16,480 bases of DNA from Thermoplasmata archaeon (GTDB lineage: Archaea > Thermoplasmatota > Thermoplasmata > Thermoplasmatales > Thermoplasmataceae): assembly GCA_021826795.1 (NCBI GenBank), contig JAKAYM010000025.1, forward strand, positions 1-16,480, given 5' to 3'. Each line of letters starts with the position of its first letter. Within the stretch, counting starts at the first letter, position 1. Both the position numbers and the translations under genes were made by a program. Shown here piece by piece: positions 1 to 6,852 of this stretch. The notes beneath the pieces were generated by a model. That model did no database searches and was not told where the DNA came from. It saw only the letters and a list, made by a program, of their open reading frames with translations.

Positions 1-90
1 CGAAGGGCGGGTATTCTAATTAACGGCCTCGAAGGTCAAATATACCAACAACCGCCTCCGATTCTCACAGCTATATCGTCATATAGCTGA
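1..90 (+). other. 3' end of an unidentified open frame running in from the left edge
   Basis: Frame 1 is open from the window edge to a TGA at 88-90 and would encode 29 residues ending ILTAISSYS. The other two plus-strand frames stop within the first 25 bases. The stretch is visibly richer in G+C than the DNA just downstream, which hints at coding or imported DNA. I do not recognise the peptide. A small carboxy-terminal tail with a hairpin over the stop is compatible with the end of an IS200/IS605-type tnpB and its right end, but nothing here proves that. It may also be chance reading of noncoding DNA. Confidence 0.2.
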
Positions 91-91
91 G
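66..91. repeat. Perfect inverted repeat / hairpin
   Basis: A nine-base arm CAGCTATAT (68-76) and its exact complement ATATAGCTG (81-89) flank the tetraloop CGTC (77-80); one further pair (66/91) can form past a mismatch. It overlaps the TGA of the frame entering from the left. A T-run (GGTTTTT, about 101-107) lies about ten bases past the stem, so it could be a transcription terminator for the upstream gene. It could equally be a palindromic end of an insertion element. Confidence 0.5.
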
Positions 92-291
92 GCTAAATAA
101 GGTTTTTCATGATTTCTGATTTGTAAATAATATATTTATGCATCTCAAAATCTAAGTATTATAATAAATAGATATAACTTCTGATTTTTCTACAAAAATG
201 ACAAGCACATAAAACATTAAATATTTGATTCATTGTTTAAACATTATCTGTATAAAATTTCTCAGAAAAGATGAATGTTTCGAATTAGTTC

Positions 292-307
292 ATATAATTA
301 ATTATAT
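292..307. repeat. 16-base perfect AT palindrome
   Basis: ATATAATTAATTATAT reads the same on both strands. It lies about 90 bases before the first operon gene. Because it is pure A+T in AT-rich DNA, chance is a real explanation; a role as a regulator or chromatin-protein site is only a possibility. Confidence 0.3.
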
Positions 308-335
308 TCGGGTTTCAACGTTTTTATAAGACTAT

Positions 336-353
336 TCAATTAAAAATAATTGA
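336..353. promoter_or_regulatory. Spaced inverted repeat, possible operator
   Basis: TCAATT (336-341) and AATTGA (348-353) are exact complements separated by six bases, the geometry of a dimeric helix-turn-helix binding site. It sits about 15 bases upstream of the TATA box at 368-379, and just where a transcript from the alternative TATA at 320-329 would start. The binding protein is unknown. Confidence 0.35.
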
Positions 354-367
354 GTGCTGTAATAGAA

Positions 368-379
368 ATATTTATAAAC
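368..379 (+). promoter_or_regulatory. TATA-box promoter of the MoxR-DUF58 operon
   Basis: ATATTTATAAAC contains a strong archaeal TATA box (TTTATAAA, 371-378) centred about 25 bases before the TTG at 400. That spacing puts the transcription start at or next to the start codon. It therefore supports leaderless initiation at TTG 400 rather than at the internal ATG at 424. Confidence 0.6.
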
Positions 380-399
380 ACATTTTATATAGTTTTTTA

Positions 400-2076
400 T
401 TGAATCATAAAATTTTATTTGCAATGGTAGTTAGTGCGCTTCTTGTAATAATTGTATTTGGAGGTGCAAATATACCATATCCCGGTCATACTCCTGTTGA
501 CAGACTCTTAAACGGTGGACATGGTAATGGTACCGGTAATGACACCGGTCACGGAACCAGTACTGGTAATAGTACCCGTAATACAAACACTTCTAAAATT
601 CCACCATTAGTTTTGTCAGATAAAAATTTTACATTATCAGGTAATGTATCTAATTTTATTAATAATAAATCCATCCACGGAGCCATTATTATAAAAAATT
701 CAACCATGTCCATGGAATCAAATTACAGTCAGAATGGTACCTATAGCATCTCTCTACCACAGGGAAATTATTCACTGTCTTTTTCATCTCCTGCATTTTA
801 CAATAAAACAAAGTCTATCGATCTGGATCGAAACCTGACCGAGAATGCCAGTCTTAATCCAGAATCGAATATTGGCGTAGGGATATCATCCATTGGAAAC
901 TTTAGATCAATTGCAAGCGATAATATCAATATTTCTAAAACAGTGCCCTATTTATCGGATTCACGTATTTCCGGCTACATGGGTATCAATAATATAACTT
1001 CAGCTGCCCGGAATACTATCACCCTTTACCTTGGAAAAAATATTCCAAATACAACATTCGTTGTTTTGATTAAGGAAGATGGGGAGCTTTACTGTTATCA
1101 TGGCATTACCAACGGTACCGGATCTGCAAGCATGACCCTATATTATTCAGGAAATTATAGCATGAATGCATATACTTTATATTATAATTCCAGTACCGTT
1201 ATATATAATACTGCCAATCATAGCAGAGTAATTGCATTTAATATGCATAAAAGAGAAACTTTTAATGAAACCATACAGTTAGAAAGCAAACAGCCATTAA
1301 ATAAAAATGCCTCTGTAAATAAATCCCTATTAACAGGGCAGGGTGGCATTTTCAATATAAACAGTTTAATAACTATCTGCAATACAACCGGTACATATTA
1401 CAATTATTCAGTTCCGGCCGGGATATATAGCTTTACATACTCAAATAAAAATTTTGTTGATAAGAATTTTACATTAAGTTTTACTGGGAATGGTACACAT
1501 ACCGAACTTATAAAGGCTTATCTCATATCTGTCAATATCACAGGAAATGTTAATTCATATAATTATTCCATTTCCAATGTGGGAAACTATATACAAAACG
1601 GAACCTATAGGGCAACTTCCGGTAAATATCAGTTGAATATATTTGTCAATGGAACTATTGTAGATACAAAAAATATAAGCCTCAGCAGTAAGTATCCTCT
1701 TTATACTATAACGGTAAATCTCACCGATCATGAATTTATCATGAACGGTCAGGCATCAACCAGTTCTGATAGTAATCTATACCTGAACTTTACTGGCTCC
1801 ACAAATACCAGCCAGTTGATAGTGGGATTCCGGCTGGAAAATATGACCTATAATGGGACTATAGTAGGATTGGATATTAACTCAGGATCATATAATGGTT
1901 CAGAAATATCTATGGCCAATAATGACTTTAATCTTACAAATCCTGTGGTGATACAATCCGGTGACATATCATTAAAGCTATTGATCAATTATAGTACGAT
2001 TTCTGAGAAGCAAAATATGCAAATTTATGTGCATGCCTATAGCGTATCAGGTAATGGAAATTATTCACAGGAGTGA
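400..2076 (+). CDS. Hyper-glycosylated, membrane-anchored exported protein
   Basis: 558 residues with no recognised enzyme domain. Residues 4-22 are a hydrophobic signal or anchor helix, followed by a Gly/Asn/Thr linker of GNxT tetrapeptides (42-65). The rest is beta-rich with about 42 N-x-S/T sequons by hand count, one per 13 residues, so the whole body is probably outside the cell and densely N-glycosylated. Residues about 75-150 resemble a carboxypeptidase-regulatory-like beta fold (pattern PQGNYSLSFSSPAFYNKT). There are only two cysteines, C232 and C327, which could pair. No carboxy-terminal membrane helix is seen. It starts with TTG at 400 at leaderless distance from a TATA box; an ATG at 424 would shorten the anchor. 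It leads an operon with a MoxR ATPase and a DUF58 protein and overlaps the next reading frame, so it may be a substrate or external partner of that complex (inference). Confidence 0.85.
   Translation: MNHKILFAMVVSALLVIIVFGGANIPYPGHTPVDRLLNGGHGNGTGNDTGHGTSTGNSTRNTNTSKIPPLVLSDKNFTLSGNVSNFINNKSIHGAIIIKNSTMSMESNYSQNGTYSISLPQGNYSLSFSSPAFYNKTKSIDLDRNLTENASLNPESNIGVGISSIGNFRSIASDNINISKTVPYLSDSRISGYMGINNITSAARNTITLYLGKNIPNTTFVVLIKEDGELYCYHGITNGTGSASMTLYYSGNYSMNAYTLYYNSSTVIYNTANHSRVIAFNMHKRETFNETIQLESKQPLNKNASVNKSLLTGQGGIFNINSLITICNTTGTYYNYSVPAGIYSFTYSNKNFVDKNFTLSFTGNGTHTELIKAYLISVNITGNVNSYNYSISNVGNYIQNGTYRATSGKYQLNIFVNGTIVDTKNISLSSKYPLYTITVNLTDHEFIMNGQASTSSDSNLYLNFTGSTNTSQLIVGFRLENMTYNGTIVGLDINSGSYNGSEISMANNDFNLTNPVVIQSGDISLKLLINYSTISEKQNMQIYVHAYSVSGNGNYSQE
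523..588 (+). repeat. Degenerate 12-base tandem repeat coding GNxT linker
   Basis: Units GGTAATGGTACC (523-534), GGTAATGACACC (535-546), GGTCACGGAACC (547-558), GGTAATAGTACC (565-576) and CGTAATACAAAC (577-588) are in frame, with a six-base insertion at 559-564. They encode a flexible linker between the membrane anchor and the exported body, and add several sequons. Confidence 0.65.
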
Positions 2077-2084
2077 TATTAGTG
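2070..2084 (+). promoter_or_regulatory. Shine-Dalgarno site deciding a GTG start
   Basis: GGAG at 2070-2073, part of AGGAGTGAT, resembles the full archaeal consensus AGGAGGTGAT. It lies eight bases before GTG 2082-2084. The earlier GTG at 2073 overlaps this site and has no room for it, so 2082 is the better start. Confidence 0.55.
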
Positions 2085-2648
2085 TTATTCAAGAAAAATG
2101 GAAACAAAATTTTGACAGATAAATCTAAGGAAAAAACGGTTTTAAAAGTAAAGACAGTAGATGATATACCGGTAATAAAGGAAGTCCGCAGGATGATTGG
2201 CAATAATCAGAGAAGAGAGGCAATAATATACAGTTATTCAAACCTGAAAAAGGACTACAGCAGATATTTTGGTGCTCCAGATTACAATTCCAATCACGAT
2301 TTTATAATTGCTGAACTTGAGAATCTAGGTGTCAAATTCGATAGAGAAGAATCATTGACGGACAAGACGGACAACGTTGTAATCAAAACAGTTATTGAAA
2401 AATCCAAATATTCCGGGAAAGCAACAACTGATGAACCGGGTGAAAAGCCAGCAACAGCAGAAAATAACAGATTCTATGCCATTAAGAAGATCGGTCTGTT
2501 TTATTTTAACTTTTATGAAGTTGCAAGATTTGGAAATTACAACTGGGAAGAAATGGATGAAAAGGAATTGATAAATCCTGTAAAAGATGTTTATAATTAC
2601 ATGGATTTAATGAAATTATTTTATAATGGTGAATATAGTGGGAATTGA
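2082..2648 (+). CDS. Soluble DUF4129-like protein of the MoxR operon
   Basis: 188 residues from GTG 2082 (191 from the less likely GTG 2073). No membrane helix is seen; the protein is charged and mostly helical. One helical segment (about residues 40-85, with REAIIYSYSNLKKDYSRYFG) and a second near the carboxy terminus (FYFNFYEVARFGNYNWEEMD) are separated by a lysine/glutamate-rich, probably disordered stretch. The pattern of a regulatory helix followed by a YxVARFGNYxW-like segment recalls the DUF4129 domain often found at the end of transglutaminase-like proteins in MoxR-DUF58 operons, here apparently as a free cytoplasmic protein. That assignment is inference from pattern and neighbourhood. 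The preceding gene ends within its ribosome binding region, so the two are probably translationally coupled. Confidence 0.75.
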   Translation: MLFKKNGNKILTDKSKEKTVLKVKTVDDIPVIKEVRRMIGNNQRREAIIYSYSNLKKDYSRYFGAPDYNSNHDFIIAELENLGVKFDREESLTDKTDNVVIKTVIEKSKYSGKATTDEPGEKPATAENNRFYAIKKIGLFYFNFYEVARFGNYNWEEMDEKELINPVKDVYNYMDLMKLFYNGEYSGN

Positions 2649-3117
2649 TATTTTGAAACTAATGATAAACTATCATACAAGCGTAAAATTTTTTTATCCC
2701 ATGGTAATTTTGGCCATACTTACAATTATTATTACAATTCATTCCCGCAAGTTTAAGAAATCAGATGATCAAGAGATTATACATAAAGTTGATTTACAGA
2801 TAGACCAGACAGATTTCTTAAAGGAAATAAAATTAATCCAGTCCGGAGATTTTTCCACGTACCTGAATAGCGTAGACAGTGATTTGGATAAAATGGCTAT
2901 TCTAATAAAGGATTATAGGAGAACTGTGAAAAAATATGGAAAATACAGTTCACAAATGCGTTTTTCTTCAAATAAAAAAGTTGTAAAACGTGCCGAAAAT
3001 ATGAGAAATAAATGTCTCAAGCAGATACTTATGGATCTGGACAGCATGAAAAGCTTAAAAATGTCTATGGTTAACGAAGAGGTGTATAACGAATGGAAGA
3101 AGAAAGAGAAACAGTAA
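2626..3117 (+). CDS. Single-pass membrane protein with coiled cytoplasmic tail
   Basis: 163 residues from ATG 2626. One hydrophobic helix (about residues 20-39, VKFFYPMVILAILTIIITI) is followed by a basic HSRKFKK stretch, which by the positive-inside rule places the tail in the cytoplasm. The tail is highly charged, helical and coiled-coil-like. I do not recognise a family. The start is uncertain. ATG 2626 lacks a ribosome site and overlaps the previous gene by 23 bases. GTG 2638 has GGTGA (2628-2632) five bases upstream and would give 159 residues; TTG 2653 is also possible. Its 3' end overlaps the MoxR gene by 25 bases. A small membrane tether for the ATPase or the DUF58 protein is a reasonable guess. 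Confidence 0.75.
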   Translation: MVNIVGIDILKLMINYHTSVKFFYPMVILAILTIIITIHSRKFKKSDDQEIIHKVDLQIDQTDFLKEIKLIQSGDFSTYLNSVDSDLDKMAILIKDYRRTVKKYGKYSSQMRFSSNKKVVKRAENMRNKCLKQILMDLDSMKSLKMSMVNEEVYNEWKKKEKQ

Positions 3118-4049
3118 GGGATATAGCCAGAAATATAGAATCATCTATCGATGAAAAAGTCATAGGTTCCAGAAGAATAGTGAGGTTCATGCTAATCTCC
3201 CTATTTACGAGTAACCACATTCTGCTGGAGAGTGTTCCTGGCCTGGCAAAAACAATGCTTGCGTCTGAATTTTCAAAGCACATGGGCATCCAGTTCAAAA
3301 GAATCCAATTTACACCCGACATGCTTCCATCTGATATTACCGGGAACATGGTCTTCAATCCCGTAGACCGAAAGATGGAGTTTAGGGAGGGTCCTGTATT
3401 TTCCAACATAGTCCTAGCAGATGAAATAAACAGAACTCCACCGAAGGTTCAGTCGGCCCTCCTTGAAGCTATGGAAGAGAAACAGGTTTCAGTGTACGGT
3501 ATAACTTCTAAATTACCCTCACCATTCATGGTCATTGCCACTCAAAACCCAATAGAACAGGAAGGGACATTCCCCCTGGCGGAGGCTCTGATGGATCGTT
3601 TCCTCTTTAGGTATTATCTTGATTATCCTGACCGTAATGCAGAGGTAAGAATACTTAATACTGTGTACAAGAACAGTGTTATGGCATACAATAAACTGGA
3701 TTCAAGTGCAATTCTGGATTTTAGAAGCATGGTTGAAAAGGTGTATGTTAATGAGGATATTATTGAATATATTATAAATATAATACGCAAAACAAGGGAA
3801 TCAGATATGGTATTCGTTGGGGCAAGTACGCGTACAGCTGTAAAATATCTCCAGGCAGCCCGTGCAAACGCCCTTTTAAGTGGCAGGGAATATGTAATAC
3901 CGGAAGATGTAACATTTATGGCGAGAGAGATCTTAAATCATAGATTACTTCTTCGCCCGGAAACAATGATAGATTATGAGTCCGATTATAGAAACATGAT
4001 ATACAATGTAATAGATTCCATAATAAAATCCATAGAGGCACCGCAATGA
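3093..4049 (+). CDS. MoxR-family AAA+ ATPase
   Basis: 318 residues, normal length for MoxR. This cytoplasmic ATPase family remodels or activates partner proteins, commonly together with von Willebrand A proteins. The P-loop is ESVPGLAKT (46-54, K53), Walker B is IVLADE (106-111) followed by the family signature INRTPPKVQSALLEAMEE, and sensor 1 lies in ATQNPIEQEG (149-158). An arginine in DRF (R169) and sensor 2 in GASTRTAVKYLQAARA (R247) complete the site. The first P-loop glycine, usual in EGVPGLAKT, is serine (S47). GAGGTG at 3079-3084, eight bases before ATG 3093, supports this start despite the 25-base overlap with the previous gene. Its stop overlaps the next start by four bases (ATGA), so MoxR and the DUF58 protein are very likely made together. 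Confidence 0.95.
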   Translation: MEEERETVRDIARNIESSIDEKVIGSRRIVRFMLISLFTSNHILLESVPGLAKTMLASEFSKHMGIQFKRIQFTPDMLPSDITGNMVFNPVDRKMEFREGPVFSNIVLADEINRTPPKVQSALLEAMEEKQVSVYGITSKLPSPFMVIATQNPIEQEGTFPLAEALMDRFLFRYYLDYPDRNAEVRILNTVYKNSVMAYNKLDSSAILDFRSMVEKVYVNEDIIEYIINIIRKTRESDMVFVGASTRTAVKYLQAARANALLSGREYVIPEDVTFMAREILNHRLLLRPETMIDYESDYRNMIYNVIDSIIKSIEAPQ

Positions 4050-5338
4050 TCAGAAGGCCGGGCTATGCAATACTTGCATTATTGACTTACGGGATTGTTG
4101 AATCTCTCCTTTTAGGTTATAAGTATTACATTATACTGGTCATATTACTATTTTTTACCGTTGCCTTCGAAGTTGTCTATTTTAATATTTCTGGTTCAAA
4201 AACTATTTCCGGAATTTCAGTGAGGCGTATTTCTGATACTACAAACTTCAGAAAAAACAAAAAATTTAAAATTACACTTAATTTTAGAAATACTAATAAA
4301 TATCCTGTTACAGTGCATTTTTTCGATGAGGGCATAGATATTCTTGAAATTTCTGGAAATACCGGAGGAAATGTTACAATACCAGCAAATGGATACTATA
4401 ATTTAGATTACTGGATAATTCCCAGATATATAGGGAGATATGATTTTGGAAATATAAAGATAAGAATATCTGATATTTTTCATATATCATCCATCGAAAA
4501 GACCTTTTTAAGCAAAATGGAAATAAAAATATCTCCATCAATGAGCGATATAAAATCAAGCAGGAGTGAAATGATCTCCAGTTTTTTATATACCTTCGGA
4601 AACCACTATTCCCATAAGGTTGGACAGGGATATAATCTGTACGGTATAAGACCTTACACCTATGATGACGATCCCCGATTTATTGTCTGGTCAAGGTATG
4701 ATGGGACTACAGGCGACCTCCTGGTAAAGCAGATGGAGGAAGAACGTGAAATAACTGCTATATTTATCCTTGATTACAGTGTATCTATGAATTACGGGTC
4801 TTCAGACAGGATATATGATAAGACTGTCCTTGATATAATAAATTCGTCATATTTTATGATAAAAAACAGGGACAGCGTGGGATTTCTGCTGTATTCAGAT
4901 AATATACAGACATATATTCCGCCGGATAATTCGGGCAAGGGCATTGATAGACTCGTGAAAGAGGTCTCATCAATAACCCCTTCAGGAGGCTTTAGCGCCG
5001 TAAATGCAATAAAATACCTGCAAAGAAAACAGAAAAAAAATGTTCTTCTCTTTCTGATAACTGCCTCATTAAACTCCGTTGAAGCACTGAATTATAATAA
5101 TAATCTTACTGTCTTTCTTATCAATCACGAATCCTATTATGATTGTACTCCAAATGGCAACTTCGAGGATTTGCTTATCAGGAATTCACAATTCAAGGAA
5201 ATCAACCGGATTACAAAAACTGTTAATATGATAAGAAATAGGGGTATACGATGTGTGTACGTAAATAAAAGGAATATGCTTCCTAAAATAATGTTTGAAT
5301 ATAATTACGGAAGGAGTATGAATAAGGGGGCTTCATAA
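4046..5338 (+). CDS. DUF58 / von Willebrand A-domain membrane protein
   Basis: 430 residues. Two hydrophobic helices at about 8-24 and 27-46 anchor the protein. A beta-sandwich (about 55-165) follows, with the usual NxxxYPVTVHFFDE and PRYIGRYDFG features. The DUF58 signature GYNLYGIRPYTYDDDPRFIVW (about 195-215) leads into a von Willebrand A fold whose metal-site motif D243-Y-S245-V-S247 is intact. T311 in SITPSGG could supply the threonine of the metal site. The later strand ends in ITAS (338-341) where many A domains have a TD pair. This family is the standard partner of MoxR and often acts on envelope or exported proteins. GAGG at 4035-4038, seven bases before ATG 4046, and the ATGA overlap show tight coupling to MoxR. 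The carboxy-terminal tail after about residue 345 is poorly conserved and unassigned. Confidence 0.93.
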   Translation: MIRRPGYAILALLTYGIVESLLLGYKYYIILVILLFFTVAFEVVYFNISGSKTISGISVRRISDTTNFRKNKKFKITLNFRNTNKYPVTVHFFDEGIDILEISGNTGGNVTIPANGYYNLDYWIIPRYIGRYDFGNIKIRISDIFHISSIEKTFLSKMEIKISPSMSDIKSSRSEMISSFLYTFGNHYSHKVGQGYNLYGIRPYTYDDDPRFIVWSRYDGTTGDLLVKQMEEEREITAIFILDYSVSMNYGSSDRIYDKTVLDIINSSYFMIKNRDSVGFLLYSDNIQTYIPPDNSGKGIDRLVKEVSSITPSGGFSAVNAIKYLQRKQKKNVLLFLITASLNSVEALNYNNNLTVFLINHESYYDCTPNGNFEDLLIRNSQFKEINRITKTVNMIRNRGIRCVYVNKRNMLPKIMFEYNYGRSMNKGAS

Positions 5339-5339
5339 G

Positions 5340-6185
5340 ATGAATAGATTAGAAACCATACTTGTAAGCGCTGTTATATTTATCCCGGATTTCATAATGC
5401 TTTTTGCCACAAGGGATTTAATCTACACTGTTACTGTACTGTATTTTGTTGTCATATTTACTATATTATTTTTAGTATTGAAGTTTATAAAACTATACGG
5501 TGTTATAATATTACTATTATCTATTCTAGCAATTTTACTGCTTTATCTTAAAACACTTTTTGTAAAAAGTCAGATGATATCCAGATATTTTTTCTATCTC
5601 CCTGATATGCCCATCTCCAGAAAACTGATTTTTACGGTCATAACACTTTTAATTTTATTCTTCATAATTGAGGGAATTTTTTCTAAGACATTTGGAAAGT
5701 TGTTATCATATTACCTCACTGCTTCTGGCATGTTATTGATGCAGATGGCCACACTGGCATATATGAAGATGGGAAATGTTGCTATCACCACAGATTCATA
5801 TTTTACCAGCTATAGTTATGTATGGTTAGCAGAATACAGCTCTATAATTTCATTATTCGAGCACGGTTACCAGACATATCTTCCTCTTTACAAATTAACC
5901 CTTCCATTTTCTATAGAGATTTCTACGGGTTTTGCCGTTTCTTTAATTGCAGCTATATTCTGGCTGTATGCAAGTAACAGTAAAAGTGATGATAATACAA
6001 TAGGGTCATTTTCGGTAATTCCCGGGCTGTTAATCGGCTTTTTGTTCTTTATTTCTATTCGTTATGTCATACCATTGGAATTCGAATTTATTTATATAGC
6101 AATAATGGTTGTTGCAGTGTTTATTTTAATATCATACAGTAATAAAAAGGCAAAAGATACCTATGCAGACATTGAAGGCGAGTAA
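5340..6185 (+). CDS. Polytopic membrane protein of the MoxR operon
   Basis: 281 residues with seven or eight predicted membrane helices, at about 6-24, 28-50, 52-72, 94-112, 119-142, 195-213, 225-243 and 250-267. Most polar residues lie in the loop at about 143-194, which also has a few aromatic residues. No family is recognised and no catalytic motif is evident. It begins one base after the DUF58 stop with AGGGGG about nine bases upstream of ATG 5340, so it is the last gene of the operon. Many MoxR-DUF58 operons end in multi-pass proteins, often carrying a transglutaminase domain; none is present here. It may provide the membrane platform for the complex (inference). Confidence 0.85.
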   Translation: MNRLETILVSAVIFIPDFIMLFATRDLIYTVTVLYFVVIFTILFLVLKFIKLYGVIILLLSILAILLLYLKTLFVKSQMISRYFFYLPDMPISRKLIFTVITLLILFFIIEGIFSKTFGKLLSYYLTASGMLLMQMATLAYMKMGNVAITTDSYFTSYSYVWLAEYSSIISLFEHGYQTYLPLYKLTLPFSIEISTGFAVSLIAAIFWLYASNSKSDDNTIGSFSVIPGLLIGFLFFISIRYVIPLEFEFIYIAIMVVAVFILISYSNKKAKDTYADIEGE

Positions 6186-6245
6186 TTCAATATACGTCCT
6201 TCAAAACGAAAATACTATAAATAATAAATACATAATAACAAATAA

Positions 6246-6270
6246 TTTATTTATAAGGTGATAGTGTCAC
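6246..6270 (+). promoter_or_regulatory. Orphan TATA box with adjacent palindrome
   Basis: TTTATTTATAA (6246-6256) is a good archaeal TATA element. Directly after it comes GTGATAGTGTCAC (6258-6270), in which GTGA and TCAC are exact complements around five bases. A transcript would start near 6278, at the base of the hairpin 6283-6304. No coding gene lies downstream on this strand; the next gene is antisense. Confidence 0.35.
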
Positions 6271-6278
6271 AACCCGAT

Positions 6279-6304
6279 AAAATGCTGATGTAGTCCCATC
6301 AGCA
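6279..6304 (-). terminator. Hairpin plus T-run downstream of the rhodanese
   Basis: TGCTGATG (6283-6290) and CATCAGCA (6297-6304) form a perfect eight-pair stem with a six-base loop. On the minus strand the stem is followed at once by TTTT (6282-6279), resembling an intrinsic terminator 26 bases past the rhodanese stop. On the plus strand no T-run follows. Confidence 0.45.
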
Positions 6305-6329
6305 ATGTCGAAAGGTCGTGGCATATTAT

Positions 6330-6644
6330 TTAAACCAGGGGCTTTTCCTCTATTTCCCAGCCATATAACCCATTGTAAAGATTATAGATATTTTCAAGAC
6401 GATTTTCTTCCAGAAATTTCCCGGTATAGTAGCTTCTGTGGCCGGAACTGCATACCAGTACTATTTTTTTATCTTTATACTTTTTTACCAGGGAAATATC
6501 ATTAAAGACATCATACATTGGAATCAGAACTGAACCATCTATATGTCCGGATTCGTATTCAAACTGCTCCCTGACATCAATGATTACGCATTCATCCCTG
6601 CTCATCATTTCTGATAGCTCATCAGGAATTATGTTTAGAACCAT
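6330..6644 (-). CDS. Single-domain rhodanese-like sulfurtransferase
   Basis: 104 residues, the usual size of a stand-alone rhodanese domain of the GlpE/PspE type. Motifs in order are IIDVREQFEYESGHIDGSV (21-39), then the active loop CSSGHRS with C65 as the persulfide-carrying cysteine and R70 closing the loop, then LYNGLYGWE (89-97). Proteins of this type move sulfane sulfur from thiosulfate or a protein persulfide to an acceptor; the substrate cannot be read from the sequence. No signal peptide is present, so it is cytoplasmic. It is transcribed alone. The minus-strand TATA box CTTATATAC (6672-6664) is about 24 bases before the ATG, as for a leaderless message. It converges with the MoxR operon and has no functional link to it that I can see. 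Confidence 0.93.
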   Translation of the reverse strand: MVLNIIPDELSEMMSRDECVIIDVREQFEYESGHIDGSVLIPMYDVFNDISLVKKYKDKKIVLVCSSGHRSYYTGKFLEENRLENIYNLYNGLYGWEIEEKPLV

Positions 6645-6663
6645 GGGATGAAATCATAAATTC

Positions 6664-6672
6664 GTATATAAG
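6664..6672 (-). promoter_or_regulatory. TATA box of the rhodanese gene
   Basis: On the minus strand this reads CTTATATAC, centred about 24 bases upstream of the ATG at 6644, consistent with a leaderless transcript. Confidence 0.5.
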
Positions 6673-6687
6673 AATTACAGTGTTTTC

Positions 6688-6719
6688 AATTCATCATGAA
6701 AAGGGTAAAAAATTCATCA
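6688..6719. repeat. Short direct repeat upstream of the rhodanese promoter
   Basis: AATTCATCA occurs at 6688-6696 and again at 6711-6719, a period of 23 bases or about two helical turns. It starts 16 bases upstream of the rhodanese TATA box (minus-strand sense), where an activator could bind. The rest of the 6645-6852 gap shows nothing clear. Confidence 0.3.
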
Positions 6720-6852
6720 AAAGCTATATCTCGTTATTTTATGGAATTTTTCAACTGTGTATCTATATATAACACTTTGACTATCTGGAATGAAGTATTA
6801 ACGTTAGTTTTCATGCGCAGTTCTGTTTATTTCAATAACTATCTATATAAAA

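Larger units (their letters stand above)
91..399. other. AT-rich intergenic region upstream of the MoxR operon
   Basis: About 310 bases with no credible gene. It contains a 16-base AT palindrome (292-307), a TATA-like TTTTTATAAG (about 320-329), a spaced inverted repeat (336-353) and the likely operon promoter (368-379). No tRNA-like, CRISPR-like or long repeat structure is visible in the rest. Confidence 0.6.

Noticed and set aside
1985..2203. 72-residue minus-strand frame over the first operon junction
   Set aside because: It is antisense to two real coding regions and has no initiation signal.
6257..6300. Fluoride-riboswitch-like string: GGTGAT, then TCACAACC, then GCTGATG
   Set aside because: The order of conserved blocks recalls the fluoride (crcB) riboswitch, but the loop bases after GGTGAT cannot pair with the bases after CTGATG to form the required pseudoknot. 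The GCTGATG block is instead in a perfect local hairpin, and no fluoride exporter follows on this strand.
6258..6304. C/D-box small RNA
   Set aside because: TGATAG and CTGA resemble boxes C and D, but a full C, D', C', D set with proper spacing is missing and the hairpin would hide the boxes.
6305..6505. 66-residue plus-strand frame antisense to the rhodanese
   Set aside because: It lies almost wholly opposite a clear rhodanese gene and has no ribosome site or recognisable protein pattern.
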